Source of the DNA: Rhodobacteraceae bacterium EhC02
GTDB lineage: Bacteria > Pseudomonadota > Alphaproteobacteria > Rhodobacterales > Rhodobacteraceae
DNA: 64,000 bases
Assembly (NCBI GenBank): GCA_001650895.1
Contig: LXYH01000045.1
Coordinates: forward strand, 186,001-250,000
Direction of reading: 5' to 3'
Positions 27,096-35,077 of this stretch are shown in pieces. Made by a program: the position numbers and the translations under genes. Each line of letters begins with the position of its first letter. Position 1 is the first letter of the stretch. The notes under the pieces were generated by a model, which saw nothing but the letters and a program-made list of their open reading frames with translations, ran no database searches and had not been told where the DNA came from.

Positions 27096-28244
27096 ATGAA
27101 AACAAATTTAGATCTTTATAGAAAAAGAGAACAGTCTTTTATTAAGCATCAATTTCTGACAAGATATTTGCAAAAAGCTGCATATAAGACCCTTCAAGGG
27201 CGTTCGCCCATTTTCAATTTCGTAGATGCATTTGCTGGCCCTTGGCGAGTATCGGATGATGCTAAGTATTCCGACGCATCGTTTGATCAGGCAATAAACA
27301 CCTTAGAAGCTGTTCGCATCGACCTAGAACAGCGAGGTGTTAGTGGTTTGAAAATCAGGTTTTGCTTCTGTGAACAACGGCCAGAAGCAGTCACTCGCCT
27401 AAAAGAATATGCAAAAAATATGGATCGTTTCGAAATCCACGTATTCGAGGGCGCTTTTGAGAACAATCTCGATGCTATCGCCACCAAGCTAACTAGCGGG
27501 TTTACGTTTACCTTCATAGATCCAACCGGATGGAACATTCGAAATGAAGATGTGTTCCGCTTTTTGCGTGACCAAAAAGGTGAGTTTATGCTTAATTTCA
27601 TGTCGGACCATATCAATCGACATGCGGAGTATCCCGAAGTTGAAGCATCCTTTGGTCGCTTTTTGGCAGATGCAGAATGGGCAGATGATTTCGCACGCCT
27701 GCCTGCCGAATGGGGCAACGAGAAGAAAATGCTACATCTGATGAAAAGCGCCATGCGAACGAACAAGGTCGCAACCTACCTTCCTGACTTCTCGATCATG
27801 GTTCCAAGGCGGGAAAGAGTGAAGATGCGCCTGATCCTTGGGACGCATAGCGCGGCAGGTTTGGAGGTGTTTCGGGATGTTCAAGAGAAGGTCGAGAAGC
27901 AAGAGATTGAGATGCGACATAATCTCCGAACGGGTGAGAACCCGCAGGTTTTTCTGTTCTCCTCGGCTGATCTTGCGGAGATAGAACAAGACCGTAAAGG
28001 CGTTGGCTGCAAGGCCTATCGGTCACAAGCTGAGTCAATAATTGTCGAATACCTAGTTGGGCGAGAATACGCGTTTCCCGGATTATTGATCAACTTGGCG
28101 ATGGAAGCCGTTCCAATTCGTCGAACACAACTTAATAAACTTCTAATTGATATGAGAGATCGTGAAATTATCGGTTTCACTCTTCCAGAGAGGAAACGTG
28201 TCCCTCAAAGCGATACGAGGATTACGCTGACTCTAGCGATATAG
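27096..28244 (+). CDS. tcmP: three-Cys-motif partner protein TcmP
   Basis: The 382-residue protein matches TcmP. It shows SFIKHQFLTRYLQ near residue 14, a methyltransferase-like motif I FVDAFAGPW at 42-50, an acidic position after strand 2 (FCEQRPEA) and motif IV-like FIDPTGW at 140-146. The last 70 residues, with PIRRTQLNKLLIDMRDREI, look like a winged helix. A SAM-dependent methyltransferase or nucleic-acid-acting role is inference. AAAAGG lies 9 bases before the ATG. The gene is strikingly AT-rich: bases 27121-27180 contain only 18 G/C of 60, by eye count. Confidence 0.85.
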   Translation: MKTNLDLYRKREQSFIKHQFLTRYLQKAAYKTLQGRSPIFNFVDAFAGPWRVSDDAKYSDASFDQAINTLEAVRIDLEQRGVSGLKIRFCFCEQRPEAVTRLKEYAKNMDRFEIHVFEGAFENNLDAIATKLTSGFTFTFIDPTGWNIRNEDVFRFLRDQKGEFMLNFMSDHINRHAEYPEVEASFGRFLADAEWADDFARLPAEWGNEKKMLHLMKSAMRTNKVATYLPDFSIMVPRRERVKMRLILGTHSAAGLEVFRDVQEKVEKQEIEMRHNLRTGENPQVFLFSSADLAEIEQDRKGVGCKAYRSQAESIIVEYLVGREYAFPGLLINLAMEAVPIRRTQLNKLLIDMRDREIIGFTLPERKRVPQSDTRITLTLAI

Positions 28245-28256
28245 CCCCTCCCCCAA

Positions 28257-28293
28257 AACAAAAAACGCGGCCACCGGGAGGATGGTGACCGCG
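28257..28293 (-). terminator. Rho-independent terminator of preT-preA
   Basis: On the minus strand CGCGGTCACC and GGTGGCCGCG pair over 10 bp, with one G-U wobble in RNA, around an 8-base loop. TTTTTTGTTTT follows directly. It sits 23 bases after the preA stop and also separates preA from the convergent tcmP gene. Confidence 0.85.
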
Positions 28294-28316
28294 CAAGGCG
28301 CCTCAGGGAGAGAGCG

Positions 28317-29621
28317 TTATTCCGCCGCCACAGCGCCGGGGTTGTTCGGATGCGTGGTCCAGTTGGCGTAATCGCCCTCGACCACCTTGCCGGTGCGGGG
28401 GTCTACGGTACCCGGCGCCATCGCCTCCATCGTGATGCAGTCCTGCACGGGGCAGACGTTGACGCACAGATTGCAGGCCACGCATTCATCATCCTTGACG
28501 GTGAAGACGCGATCCTCGGACATGGCGATGGCCTGGTGGCTGGTATCCTCACAGGCCGCAAAGCAGCGGCCGCAGCTGATGCAGAGGTCCTGATTGATCT
28601 TGGCCTTGGCCACGTAGTTCAGGTTCAGGTGCTGCCAGTCCGAGCAGTTGGGCACGGCGCGGCGCACGATGTCGGCGGTGCGTTCGATCCCCTTCTCGTC
28701 CATCCACTGGCTGAGGCCGCTGATCATTTCCTGCACGATCTTGAAGCCATAGGTCATGGCCGCCGTGCAGACCTGCACGTTGCCCGCGCCCAGCACCATG
28801 AATTCGGCCGCATCGCGCCATGTGGTGACGCCGCCGATGCCGCTGATCGGCAGATGCGCCAGTTCCGGCGTGCGGGCGATTTCGGCCACCATGTTCAGCG
28901 CGATGGGTTTGACCGCCGGGCCGCAGTAGCCGCCATGCGCGCCCTTGCCGTCGATGGTGGGTTCGGGCGCGAAAAGGTCGAGGTTCACGGAAGTGATCGA
29001 GTTGATCGTGTTGATCAGGCTGACCGCATCGGCCCCGCCAGCATGGGCGGCGGCGGCGGGTTTGCGGATGTCGGTGATATTGGGCGTGAGTTTGACGATC
29101 ACGGGCATGCGGGTGTTCTGCTTGCACCAGCGGGTGACCATCTCGATATATTCGGGGACCTGGCCCACGGCGCTGCCCATGCCGCGTTCGGACATGCCAT
29201 GCGGGCAGCCGAAGTTCAGTTCGATCCCGTCGGCGCCGGTTTCCTCGACCAGGGGCAGGATGGCTTTCCACGCCTCTTCGACGCAGGGCACCATGAGGGA
29301 GACGACCATGGCGCGGTCAGGGTAGTCGCGTTTGACCGATTTGATCTCTTGCAGGTTCACCTCGAGCGGGCGGTCGGTGATCAGTTCGATGTTGTTGAGG
29401 CCCAGAAGCCGGCGATCCGCGCCCCAGATCGCGCCGTAGCGCGGGCCGTTGACGTTGACCACCGGGGGGCCAGCCTCGCCCAGCGTTTTCCACACGACCC
29501 CGCCCCAGCCTGCCTCAAAGGCGCGGCGGACGTTGTATTCCTTGTCGGTGGGCGGCGCGGAGGCCAGCCAGAAGGGGTTGGGGGATTTGATCCCTGCGAA
29601 TTCGGATGCGAGATTGGCCAT
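28317..29621 (-). CDS. preA: NAD-dependent dihydropyrimidine dehydrogenase subunit PreA
   Basis: The 434-residue protein has an FMN-binding TIM barrel like dihydroorotate dehydrogenase (NFGCPHGMSERGMG, KLTPNITDI, GIGGVTTW) and a C-terminal ferredoxin domain with two 4Fe-4S motifs, CISCGRCFAAC and CVACNLCVNVCP. It reduces uracil or thymine to the dihydro form, taking electrons from PreT. In mammalian DPD the catalytic cysteine lies in LACGQ; the aligned position here reads SAVGQ, so the proton donor may differ. It is 23 bases downstream of preT. Confidence 0.93.
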   Translation of the reverse strand: MANLASEFAGIKSPNPFWLASAPPTDKEYNVRRAFEAGWGGVVWKTLGEAGPPVVNVNGPRYGAIWGADRRLLGLNNIELITDRPLEVNLQEIKSVKRDYPDRAMVVSLMVPCVEEAWKAILPLVEETGADGIELNFGCPHGMSERGMGSAVGQVPEYIEMVTRWCKQNTRMPVIVKLTPNITDIRKPAAAAHAGGADAVSLINTINSITSVNLDLFAPEPTIDGKGAHGGYCGPAVKPIALNMVAEIARTPELAHLPISGIGGVTTWRDAAEFMVLGAGNVQVCTAAMTYGFKIVQEMISGLSQWMDEKGIERTADIVRRAVPNCSDWQHLNLNYVAKAKINQDLCISCGRCFAACEDTSHQAIAMSEDRVFTVKDDECVACNLCVNVCPVQDCITMEAMAPGTVDPRTGKVVEGDYANWTTHPNNPGAVAAE

Positions 29622-29644
29622 TCTGCTGGTCTCCCTTTGGGCGG

Positions 29645-30970
29645 TTAGCCCATCAATGCGCTGTGGATGTCCATGGCGGCGTCGCGGCCTTCGGCCACGG
29701 CTGTCACGGTCAGGTCATCGCCGCCGGTGGCGCAATCGCCGCCCGCCCAGATGCCGGGTGTCGAGGTGCGGCCCGCGCCGGTGACGGCGATCTTGCCGTT
29801 TTGCAGGTTGGGCAGGTTTGCGCCTGTCAGGGTCTGGCCGATGGCCTTGAAGACCTGATCGGCGGCCAGGCGGACGCGTTGGCCGGTTGGTTTGAGATCG
29901 TTGTCGGTATATTCGAATTCGATCTCGCGCACCGATCCATTGCCGTGGATGGCGACGGGGCTGGCGTTGGTGATGATGCGCACGCCTTTGGAGGCGGCCA
30001 GATCCTGCTCATAGGGGCTGGCGTTCATGCGGTCGCGGCCGCGGCGGTAGACCAGGCTGACGTTCAGCGCGCCCAGCAGTTTCGCCTGCACGGCGGCGTC
30101 CACGGCGGTCATGCCGCCGCCGATGACCACCACGTCGCGCCCGATGGGCAGTTGTGCAAGATCGGTGGACTGGCGCAGGTCCTCGATGAAATCGACGGCG
30201 TCCAGCACGCCCACCTTGTCGGCACCCTCGACCCCCAGCGCGTTGACGCCGCCAAGACCCATGCCCAGAAAGACAGCGTCGTGATCGGCCTGCAATTCGG
30301 CCAGCGTCACGTCGCGGCCAAGGGCGGCGCCGGTCTTGATGGTGATGCCACCGATCTTGAGAAGCCAGTTCACCTCGGCCTCGGCGAAGCCGTCCACGGA
30401 TTTATAGGCGGCGATACCGTATTCGTTCAGGCCGCCCGCCTTGGACCGGGCGTCGAACACCGTCACGTCATGGCCCAGCATGGCGAGGCGATGCGCGCAG
30501 GACAGGCCCGCAGGACCCGCGCCGACGACCGCGACACGCTTGCCGGTGGTGGCGGCGCGGGTGAAAGGGTGCACGCCCTGCGCCATCAGCGTGTCGGTGG
30601 CATAGCGCTGCAACTGGCCGATCAGGACGGGCTTGCCTTCGGCCTTTTCGCGCACGCAGGCCTGTTCGCACAGGGTTTCGGTGGGACAGACGCGGGCGCA
30701 CATGCCGCCCAGGATGTTCTGGTCGAAGATGGTTTTCGCTGCCGCCTCGGGTGTGCCCGTGGCGATCTGGCGGATGAACAGGGGAATGTCGATGTCGGTC
30801 GGACAGGCGGTGATGCAGGGCGCGTCATGACAGAAATAGCAGCGATCCGCCGCCACCAGTGCTTCGTGATCGTCCAGCGGCGGGTGCAGGTCCGCGAAAT
30901 GATCGGCATAGGCTGCGGGGTCAAGCCGCCCTGCCACGATCCCTTCTGCAAGGGGATTTGCAGTCATCAA
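29645..30970 (-). CDS. preT: NAD(P)-dependent dihydropyrimidine dehydrogenase subunit PreT
   Basis: The 441-residue protein resembles the glutamate-synthase small subunit. An N-terminal Fe-S region contains CYFCHDAPC..ACP and CARVCPTETLCEQAC, then an FAD motif VAVVGAGPAGLSCAH, an NAD site with VVIGGGMTAVDAA and a final GDCATGGDDL. It feeds electrons from NAD(P)H into PreA. Its own promoter overlaps a RutR-type operator at 31020-31035, so the pair forms a second transcription unit of the same regulon. Confidence 0.93.
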   Translation of the reverse strand: MMTANPLAEGIVAGRLDPAAYADHFADLHPPLDDHEALVAADRCYFCHDAPCITACPTDIDIPLFIRQIATGTPEAAAKTIFDQNILGGMCARVCPTETLCEQACVREKAEGKPVLIGQLQRYATDTLMAQGVHPFTRAATTGKRVAVVGAGPAGLSCAHRLAMLGHDVTVFDARSKAGGLNEYGIAAYKSVDGFAEAEVNWLLKIGGITIKTGAALGRDVTLAELQADHDAVFLGMGLGGVNALGVEGADKVGVLDAVDFIEDLRQSTDLAQLPIGRDVVVIGGGMTAVDAAVQAKLLGALNVSLVYRRGRDRMNASPYEQDLAASKGVRIITNASPVAIHGNGSVREIEFEYTDNDLKPTGQRVRLAADQVFKAIGQTLTGANLPNLQNGKIAVTGAGRTSTPGIWAGGDCATGGDDLTVTAVAEGRDAAMDIHSALMG

Positions 30971-30999
30971 GGCCTCTCCTGTGTTCAGTCGTCACAGGC

Positions 31000-31027
31000 A
31001 GTATTCCACGATTCCATTTTTTATCAA
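31000..31027 (-). promoter_or_regulatory. preT promoter
   Basis: On the minus strand TTGATA (31022-31027) and AATACT (31000-31005) are separated by 16 bases and point at preT, whose ATG is about 30 bases beyond the -10. The -35 lies inside the RutR-type operator, so a bound repressor would block polymerase. Confidence 0.5.
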
Positions 31028-31035
31028 CTGGTAAA
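31020..31035. promoter_or_regulatory. RutR-type operator before preT
   Basis: TTTATCAACTGGTAAA differs from the palindrome at 25334-25349 by two bases and keeps the TTTA..CA-N2-TGGTAAA frame. It covers the predicted preT -35. The shared site ties preTA to the hyuC-hydA-ABC operon although the two are 5.7 kb apart. Confidence 0.7.
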
Positions 31036-31141
31036 ATTTAGGCAGTTTGAAAACACATGGGTCAGCCAGCGCGCGCCCTTTCGAAAAAAGGATCGGAGCA
31101 GCCCGAACGGGCGACTGGCGCACCGGGGGATTGCACGCGGC

Positions 31142-32560
31142 CTAGTAGCGAGTGGCGGCTTGCGGCGCCTGTTGCGCGGGCAGGCTTTGTCGCAAAGGCT
31201 GGGCCTGGTTCTGCCCCGGCAAGGCGACGTCGATCCCCGCCTCTCCCAGCAGACGATAGACTTCGGCAAAGGATTGATCCGCGGACATTGCCTCGTGCTT
31301 GCGCTGGGTCAGGAATGCTTCCAGAGGATCCGCAAAGCGGATGGCAGCATCGATATCCGGGTCGGACCCCGGTTTGTAGGCGCCCATGCGGATCAACTCT
31401 TCCATGTCGACATATTTCGCGATCACCCGCCGTGCGGCCGCCAGCACCGCGTATTCCGCAGGCTGATGGCAATCCGGCAGCATCCGCGACACGCTTTTCA
31501 GCAGATTGATCGCCGGGAAGCGGCCACGCTCGGCGATCTGGCGATCAAGAACGACATGCCCGTCAAGGATCCCCCGCACGCTATCGGCGATCGGGTCATT
31601 CATGTCGTCCCCATCCACGAGGACAGTATAAATGCCCGTGATGTCGCCACCTTTCCCGTTACCAGGTCCTGCACGCTCCATCAGTTGCGGCAGTTCGGCG
31701 AAGACCGTGGGCGGATAGCCCTTTGCGGTGGGCGGCTCGCCCGCGGCAAGGCCGATTTCACGCTGCGCCATGGCGAACCGCGTGACGCTGTCGATCAGCA
31801 GCAAGACCTGAAGGCCGGCGTCGCGGAAATGCTCGGCCACGGCGGTGGCGGTCCAGGCGGCCTGGCGGCGCATCAGGGGCGGTTCGTTCCCTGTCGAGAC
31901 AACAAGCACGCAGCGCGTCATGGCCTCTGGCCCCAGATCGCCCTGGATGAAATCCTGCACCTCGCGACCGCGTTCGCCCACCAGTCCCACGACAATCACA
32001 TCCGCCTGCGCGCCGCGCGCCAGCATCGCCATCAGAGAGGATTTGCCCACGCCGGACCCGGCGAAGACGCCCATGCGCTGGCCCCGGCAAAGGGGCGTGA
32101 AGATGTCCATGGTCTTGATCCCGGTGTCGATGCGCGCGCCGACGCGGCGGCGATCGAAAGCGGGCGGCGGGGGCGACTTGACCGCGCGCGCCTCGGTCCC
32201 GTCGAACAGCGGGCCGCGCCCGTCGATCGGCGCGCCAAGCGCGTCCACGACGCGCCCGACCCAGCCCATGGTGGGGCGCACCACGTCGCCGCGCGGGCTG
32301 CTGGTGATGGGATCGCCCACGACGACACCATCCCATGTGCCGAACGGCAGAACGGATACGCCGCCTGCATCGACGGCCACGACCTCGCCCAGGACGGGAC
32401 CGCGCGCGCCATGCACGGTACAGCGCGCGCCGATGCCCAAGGCACGCTCGACCCCCTTGGCGGTCAGGGTCAGGCCCAGAACTCCGCTGACCGTGCCCGC
32501 GATCCGCGAGCCTTCGATCTGTCGTGCCGCGCCAGCAAGGCCAGAAAATGCCGTTTTCAT
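31142..32560 (-). CDS. fliI: flagellum-specific ATPase FliI
   Basis: The 472-residue protein is a rotary-ATPase-like export ATPase. Walker A GSGVGKSS lies near residues 168-175, Walker B LLLIDSVTRFA, and conserved blocks such as GYPPTVFAELPQLMERAG and the DDMNDPIADSVRGILDGH motif follow. It drives export of rod, hook and filament proteins. The start at 32560 (MKTAFSG) is preferred over 32593, which adds 11 unconserved residues. It is divergent from flgB across a 68-bp AT-rich gap that holds a TTTCATGAAA palindrome. Confidence 0.95.
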   Translation of the reverse strand: MKTAFSGLAGAARQIEGSRIAGTVSGVLGLTLTAKGVERALGIGARCTVHGARGPVLGEVVAVDAGGVSVLPFGTWDGVVVGDPITSSPRGDVVRPTMGWVGRVVDALGAPIDGRGPLFDGTEARAVKSPPPPAFDRRRVGARIDTGIKTMDIFTPLCRGQRMGVFAGSGVGKSSLMAMLARGAQADVIVVGLVGERGREVQDFIQGDLGPEAMTRCVLVVSTGNEPPLMRRQAAWTATAVAEHFRDAGLQVLLLIDSVTRFAMAQREIGLAAGEPPTAKGYPPTVFAELPQLMERAGPGNGKGGDITGIYTVLVDGDDMNDPIADSVRGILDGHVVLDRQIAERGRFPAINLLKSVSRMLPDCHQPAEYAVLAAARRVIAKYVDMEELIRMGAYKPGSDPDIDAAIRFADPLEAFLTQRKHEAMSADQSFAEVYRLLGEAGIDVALPGQNQAQPLRQSLPAQQAPQAATRY

Positions 32561-32597
32561 GCATAAAACCTGTAGCCAGCAAAAACTATCCATGTTA

Positions 32598-32607
32598 TTT
32601 CATGAAA
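32598..32607. promoter_or_regulatory. TTTCATGAAA palindrome in fliI/flgB gap
   Basis: This perfect 10-bp palindrome lies 22 bp before flgB in the divergent gap. TTCATGAA or close forms recur in the flgI/ftcR and flgF upstream gaps, which makes it a candidate site for a flagellar regulator such as FtcR. The link is inference. Confidence 0.4.
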
Positions 32608-32628
32608 ATACTAGTGGGGGAATATAAA

Positions 32629-33036
32629 ATGAAGCTGAATTCCATGTCTTTTTTTCAGCTCGCGTCGCAACGGATGTCATGGCTCAGCGCCAACCAGCGT
32701 GTGGTAGCCGAAAACATCGCCAATGCCGATACGCCCGGCTTCAAGGCGCGCGAGGTCAGTCCTTTTGAAACGCTTGTCGACGGGTCCCGTACCGGCGGCG
32801 TCAGGACGACCCATGCCGGCCATATTCAGGGCGGCGGACACGCAGGCGGGCAAGCCAGCGGTCTGCGCACAACGGCAGACAGCGCGGCATGGGAAACCAC
32901 CATCGACGGCAATACCGTGGTGCTGGAACAGCAGACCCTCAAGGCCGCCGAAATCAGCGAAAGCTATCGGCTGGCCGCGCAGCTTTACGGCAAGGGGCAC
33001 CAGTTGCTCAGCCTGGCCGTCGTCGGTCAGCGTTAA
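32629..33036 (+). CDS. flgB: flagellar basal-body rod protein FlgB
   Basis: The 135-residue rod protein has the N-terminal rod signature (LSANQRVVAENIANADTPGFKARE) in the first 50 residues, written here in two overlapping parts of the ANNIANxxTPGFK pattern, and a helical C-terminus ending with LAAQLYGKGHQLLSLAV. It forms the proximal rod with FlgC. The start at 32629 follows GGGGGAATATAAA; the longer upstream frame overlaps fliI on the other strand and is unconserved. It opens an eight-gene operon. Confidence 0.93.
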   Translation: MKLNSMSFFQLASQRMSWLSANQRVVAENIANADTPGFKAREVSPFETLVDGSRTGGVRTTHAGHIQGGGHAGGQASGLRTTADSAAWETTIDGNTVVLEQQTLKAAEISESYRLAAQLYGKGHQLLSLAVVGQR

Positions 33037-33048
33037 GGAGGGGCTGTC

Positions 33049-33459
33049 ATGGACCCGTTGAGATCCATCAGCGCCGTCGCCGCAAGCGGCATGCATGCAC
33101 AGGGAGAGCGACTCAAGGTCGTGGCCGAGAACGTGGCGAATGCCGGCTCCACCGGCACCGTTCCGGGGGCAGATCCCTACCGCCGCAAGACCCTGGCCTT
33201 CGAGGAAATGATCGACCGCGACAGCGGTGTGTCGATGGTGCGGGTGGCAGCCCTTGGGCGCGATCTGGCCGCTTTCGGTCGCGATTACGATCCGGCCCAT
33301 CCCGCCGCCGATGCCGAGGGTTTCGTCAAGACATCCAACGTCAATCCGCTGCTGGAAATGAGCAACATGCGCGAGGCATCGCGCAGCTACGAGGCAAACA
33401 TGAACATGTTCGAGGCAGGCCGCCAGATGCGCCGCCAGGTTCTCGATCTGCTGCGATAG
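33049..33459 (+). CDS. flgC: flagellar basal-body rod protein FlgC
   Basis: This 136-residue rod protein shows the FlgC N-terminus with SGMHAQGERLKVVAENVANA, then DPYRRKTLAFEEM, and the C-terminal SNVNPLLEMSNMREASRSYE motif needed for rod polymerisation. TAAGGAGGGGCTGTC gives a strong ribosome site. It lies 12 bases after flgB and 9 before fliE, consistent with stoichiometric rod-gene expression. Confidence 0.95.
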   Translation: MDPLRSISAVAASGMHAQGERLKVVAENVANAGSTGTVPGADPYRRKTLAFEEMIDRDSGVSMVRVAALGRDLAAFGRDYDPAHPAADAEGFVKTSNVNPLLEMSNMREASRSYEANMNMFEAGRQMRRQVLDLLR

Positions 33460-33468
33460 GGGGTTCAG

Positions 33469-33795
33469 ATGGTTGAAATCAATGCGATGTCGGTCGCGGC
33501 AAATGGCGTGCGCGGTGCATATCGCCATGCGCAGGACCTTGGGGGTGCCGCCCTTCCGGCAGCGGATGCGCCTGAAGCCGCCAGCTTCGCCGATCTGGTA
33601 CGCAATGCGGCCCAGGACGCGGTGGCCACGATCCGCGAGGGCGACATGGCCGCCCAGCGCGGCCTGACCGGCGAGATGGGGACGCAACAGGTCGTCGAGG
33701 CGACCCTGGCGCTTGAATCCACCGTCAAGACCGTGGTCGCGATGCGCGACAAGTTCGTTGAAGCTTATCAAGAGGTTCTGCGCATGCCCGTCTGA
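33469..33795 (+). CDS. fliE: flagellar hook-basal body complex protein FliE
   Basis: The 108-residue protein is small and alanine-rich with the FliE C-terminal pattern: a GEMGTQQVVEATLALESTVKTVVAMRDK region (shown by its motif) and a final EAYQEVLRMPV. It joins the MS ring to the rod. The first 40 residues vary, as usual in the family. It lies between flgC and fliQ in the rod/export operon. Confidence 0.92.
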   Translation: MVEINAMSVAANGVRGAYRHAQDLGGAALPAADAPEAASFADLVRNAAQDAVATIREGDMAAQRGLTGEMGTQQVVEATLALESTVKTVVAMRDKFVEAYQEVLRMPV

Positions 33796-33846
33796 CCGTG
33801 CCAGCGGTCATGACGCGCAGGACAGGACCGAAAAGGACCGGACCCA

Positions 33847-34116
33847 TTGGATGCCACCGACACCTACGCGATCCTGTCCGAGATGATCGTTGCGGTCCTT
33901 CTGGGATCGGGTCCGGTGTTGGCGCTGGCACTTGTCGTCGGGTTGGTGATCGCGTTTTTCCAGGCGCTGACGCAGGTTCAGGAAATGACGTTGACCTTCG
34001 TGCCCAAGATCGTCGCGATCTTTCTGGGCATTCTGGCATCAAGCCCGTTCATCTACGCCACCCTGCGCGGGTTGTCGGACCGCGTGTTCGACCTGATCGC
34101 AAGCGGGGCACTCTGA
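33847..34116 (+). CDS. fliQ: flagellar export gate protein FliQ
   Basis: The 89-residue protein has two membrane helices, around residues 14-38 and 50-72. It carries ALTQVQEMTLTFVPKI between them, the FliQ hallmark. It is part of the FliPQR export gate. The start is TTG at 33847, preceded by AAAAGGA nine bases away; an ATG at 33851 is out of frame and no in-frame ATG precedes MIVAV. Its stop overlaps the next gene's ATG. Confidence 0.92.
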   Translation: MDATDTYAILSEMIVAVLLGSGPVLALALVVGLVIAFFQALTQVQEMTLTFVPKIVAIFLGILASSPFIYATLRGLSDRVFDLIASGAL

Positions 34117-35066
34117 TGCGGGGGGGGCTGTCATGCACCCTGGGGCTGGCCCTCGCCCTGGGTGGTGCGGCCCCCGCCGCGCTGGCGGATTGGGGCGCGT
34201 TCTACCAAGGCACGACACCTGCCGCGCCGCGCACGCAGGCCGTGACCCTGTCGGACCGGACGGGCATGCATCCGCAGGCCAACCGCCGGACCTTCCCACG
34301 GCTGAGCGCGCCGCAATTCGCGGTCGCGCCGCCGATGATGCCCGCCATGCCCTTTGTGACCAATGGCGATCCGACCAGCATCTGCGTGGCCGAAATCCTG
34401 CGGGCGCAGGCGCGCTACGGCATTCCGGACAACATGCTTCTGGGGATCGGACTGCAGGAGGCGGGCGTGTCCCGTGGCGGGCGTCTGACCGTGTGGCCCT
34501 GGGCCGTGAATGCGGCAGGCGAGGGACGCATCTTCGAAAACCGGGACGCCGCGATGGCATGGGTGCGCGAGCGGCAGGCCGCCGGTGTGCAATCCATCGA
34601 TGTGGGCTGCATGCAGATCAACCTGCGCTGGCATCCGGGCGCTTTCGCGAGCCTCGAGGAAGGGTTCGACCCGGTCATCAACATCGACTACGCCGCGCGC
34701 TTTCTTGCGGGGCTTTACGCGGAAACCGGCGACTGGATGCGGGCGGGCGGGGCCTATCATTCGCGCACACCCGAAAAGGCCGGGATATACCTGTCATCCC
34801 TCAGGCGGAACGTGGCGGTCGCGAATGACAGGATCGACACGTTTCGCGGCATGGCGGGCGCAGGTCCCGCACCGGACATGCCCCCCGAGGCCATTCCCGC
34901 CGCCGCCTACAGTCCTGATGACATCGAACAGCTGCAGGCAGATCCGGTCATGCCCTGGGATCACGGATACTGGTCCACCCAGCAGGCGGATCCGGGCGGG
35001 GTCTACGGCATCTACAGCCGCGAGCGGCTGGAGCCGGTGCTGCCACGTTTCCTGCAAGACTTCTGA
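34116..35066 (+). CDS. flagellar lytic transglycosylase (SltF-like)
   Basis: The 316-residue exported protein has a signal peptide ending at ALA/DWG (about residue 24) and a lysozyme-like domain from residue 85 to 240. The catalytic glutamate is Glu115 in GIGLQEAG, followed by WPWAVNAAG and the substrate-binding DVGCMQINLRWHPGAF. Such enzymes open the peptidoglycan for the rod; SltF does this in Rhodobacter. A C-terminal stretch of 80 residues beyond the domain could bind rod proteins. ATGA couples it to fliQ. Confidence 0.88.
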   Translation: MRGGLSCTLGLALALGGAAPAALADWGAFYQGTTPAAPRTQAVTLSDRTGMHPQANRRTFPRLSAPQFAVAPPMMPAMPFVTNGDPTSICVAEILRAQARYGIPDNMLLGIGLQEAGVSRGGRLTVWPWAVNAAGEGRIFENRDAAMAWVRERQAAGVQSIDVGCMQINLRWHPGAFASLEEGFDPVINIDYAARFLAGLYAETGDWMRAGGAYHSRTPEKAGIYLSSLRRNVAVANDRIDTFRGMAGAGPAPDMPPEAIPAAAYSPDDIEQLQADPVMPWDHGYWSTQQADPGGVYGIYSRERLEPVLPRFLQDF

Positions 35067-35077
35067 CGGAGAGCGGC

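Noticed and set aside
31101-31112. GCCCGAACGGGC hairpin after fliI as a terminator
   Set aside because: The stem is only 5 bp with a 2-base loop, and the nearest T-run is about 11 bases away.
29606-32566. 986-codon open frame on the + strand across preT and fliI
   Set aside because: It is antisense to two well-supported genes, has a low-complexity His/Gly/Ala-rich translation and no family motif. Long antisense frames are expected at this G+C content.
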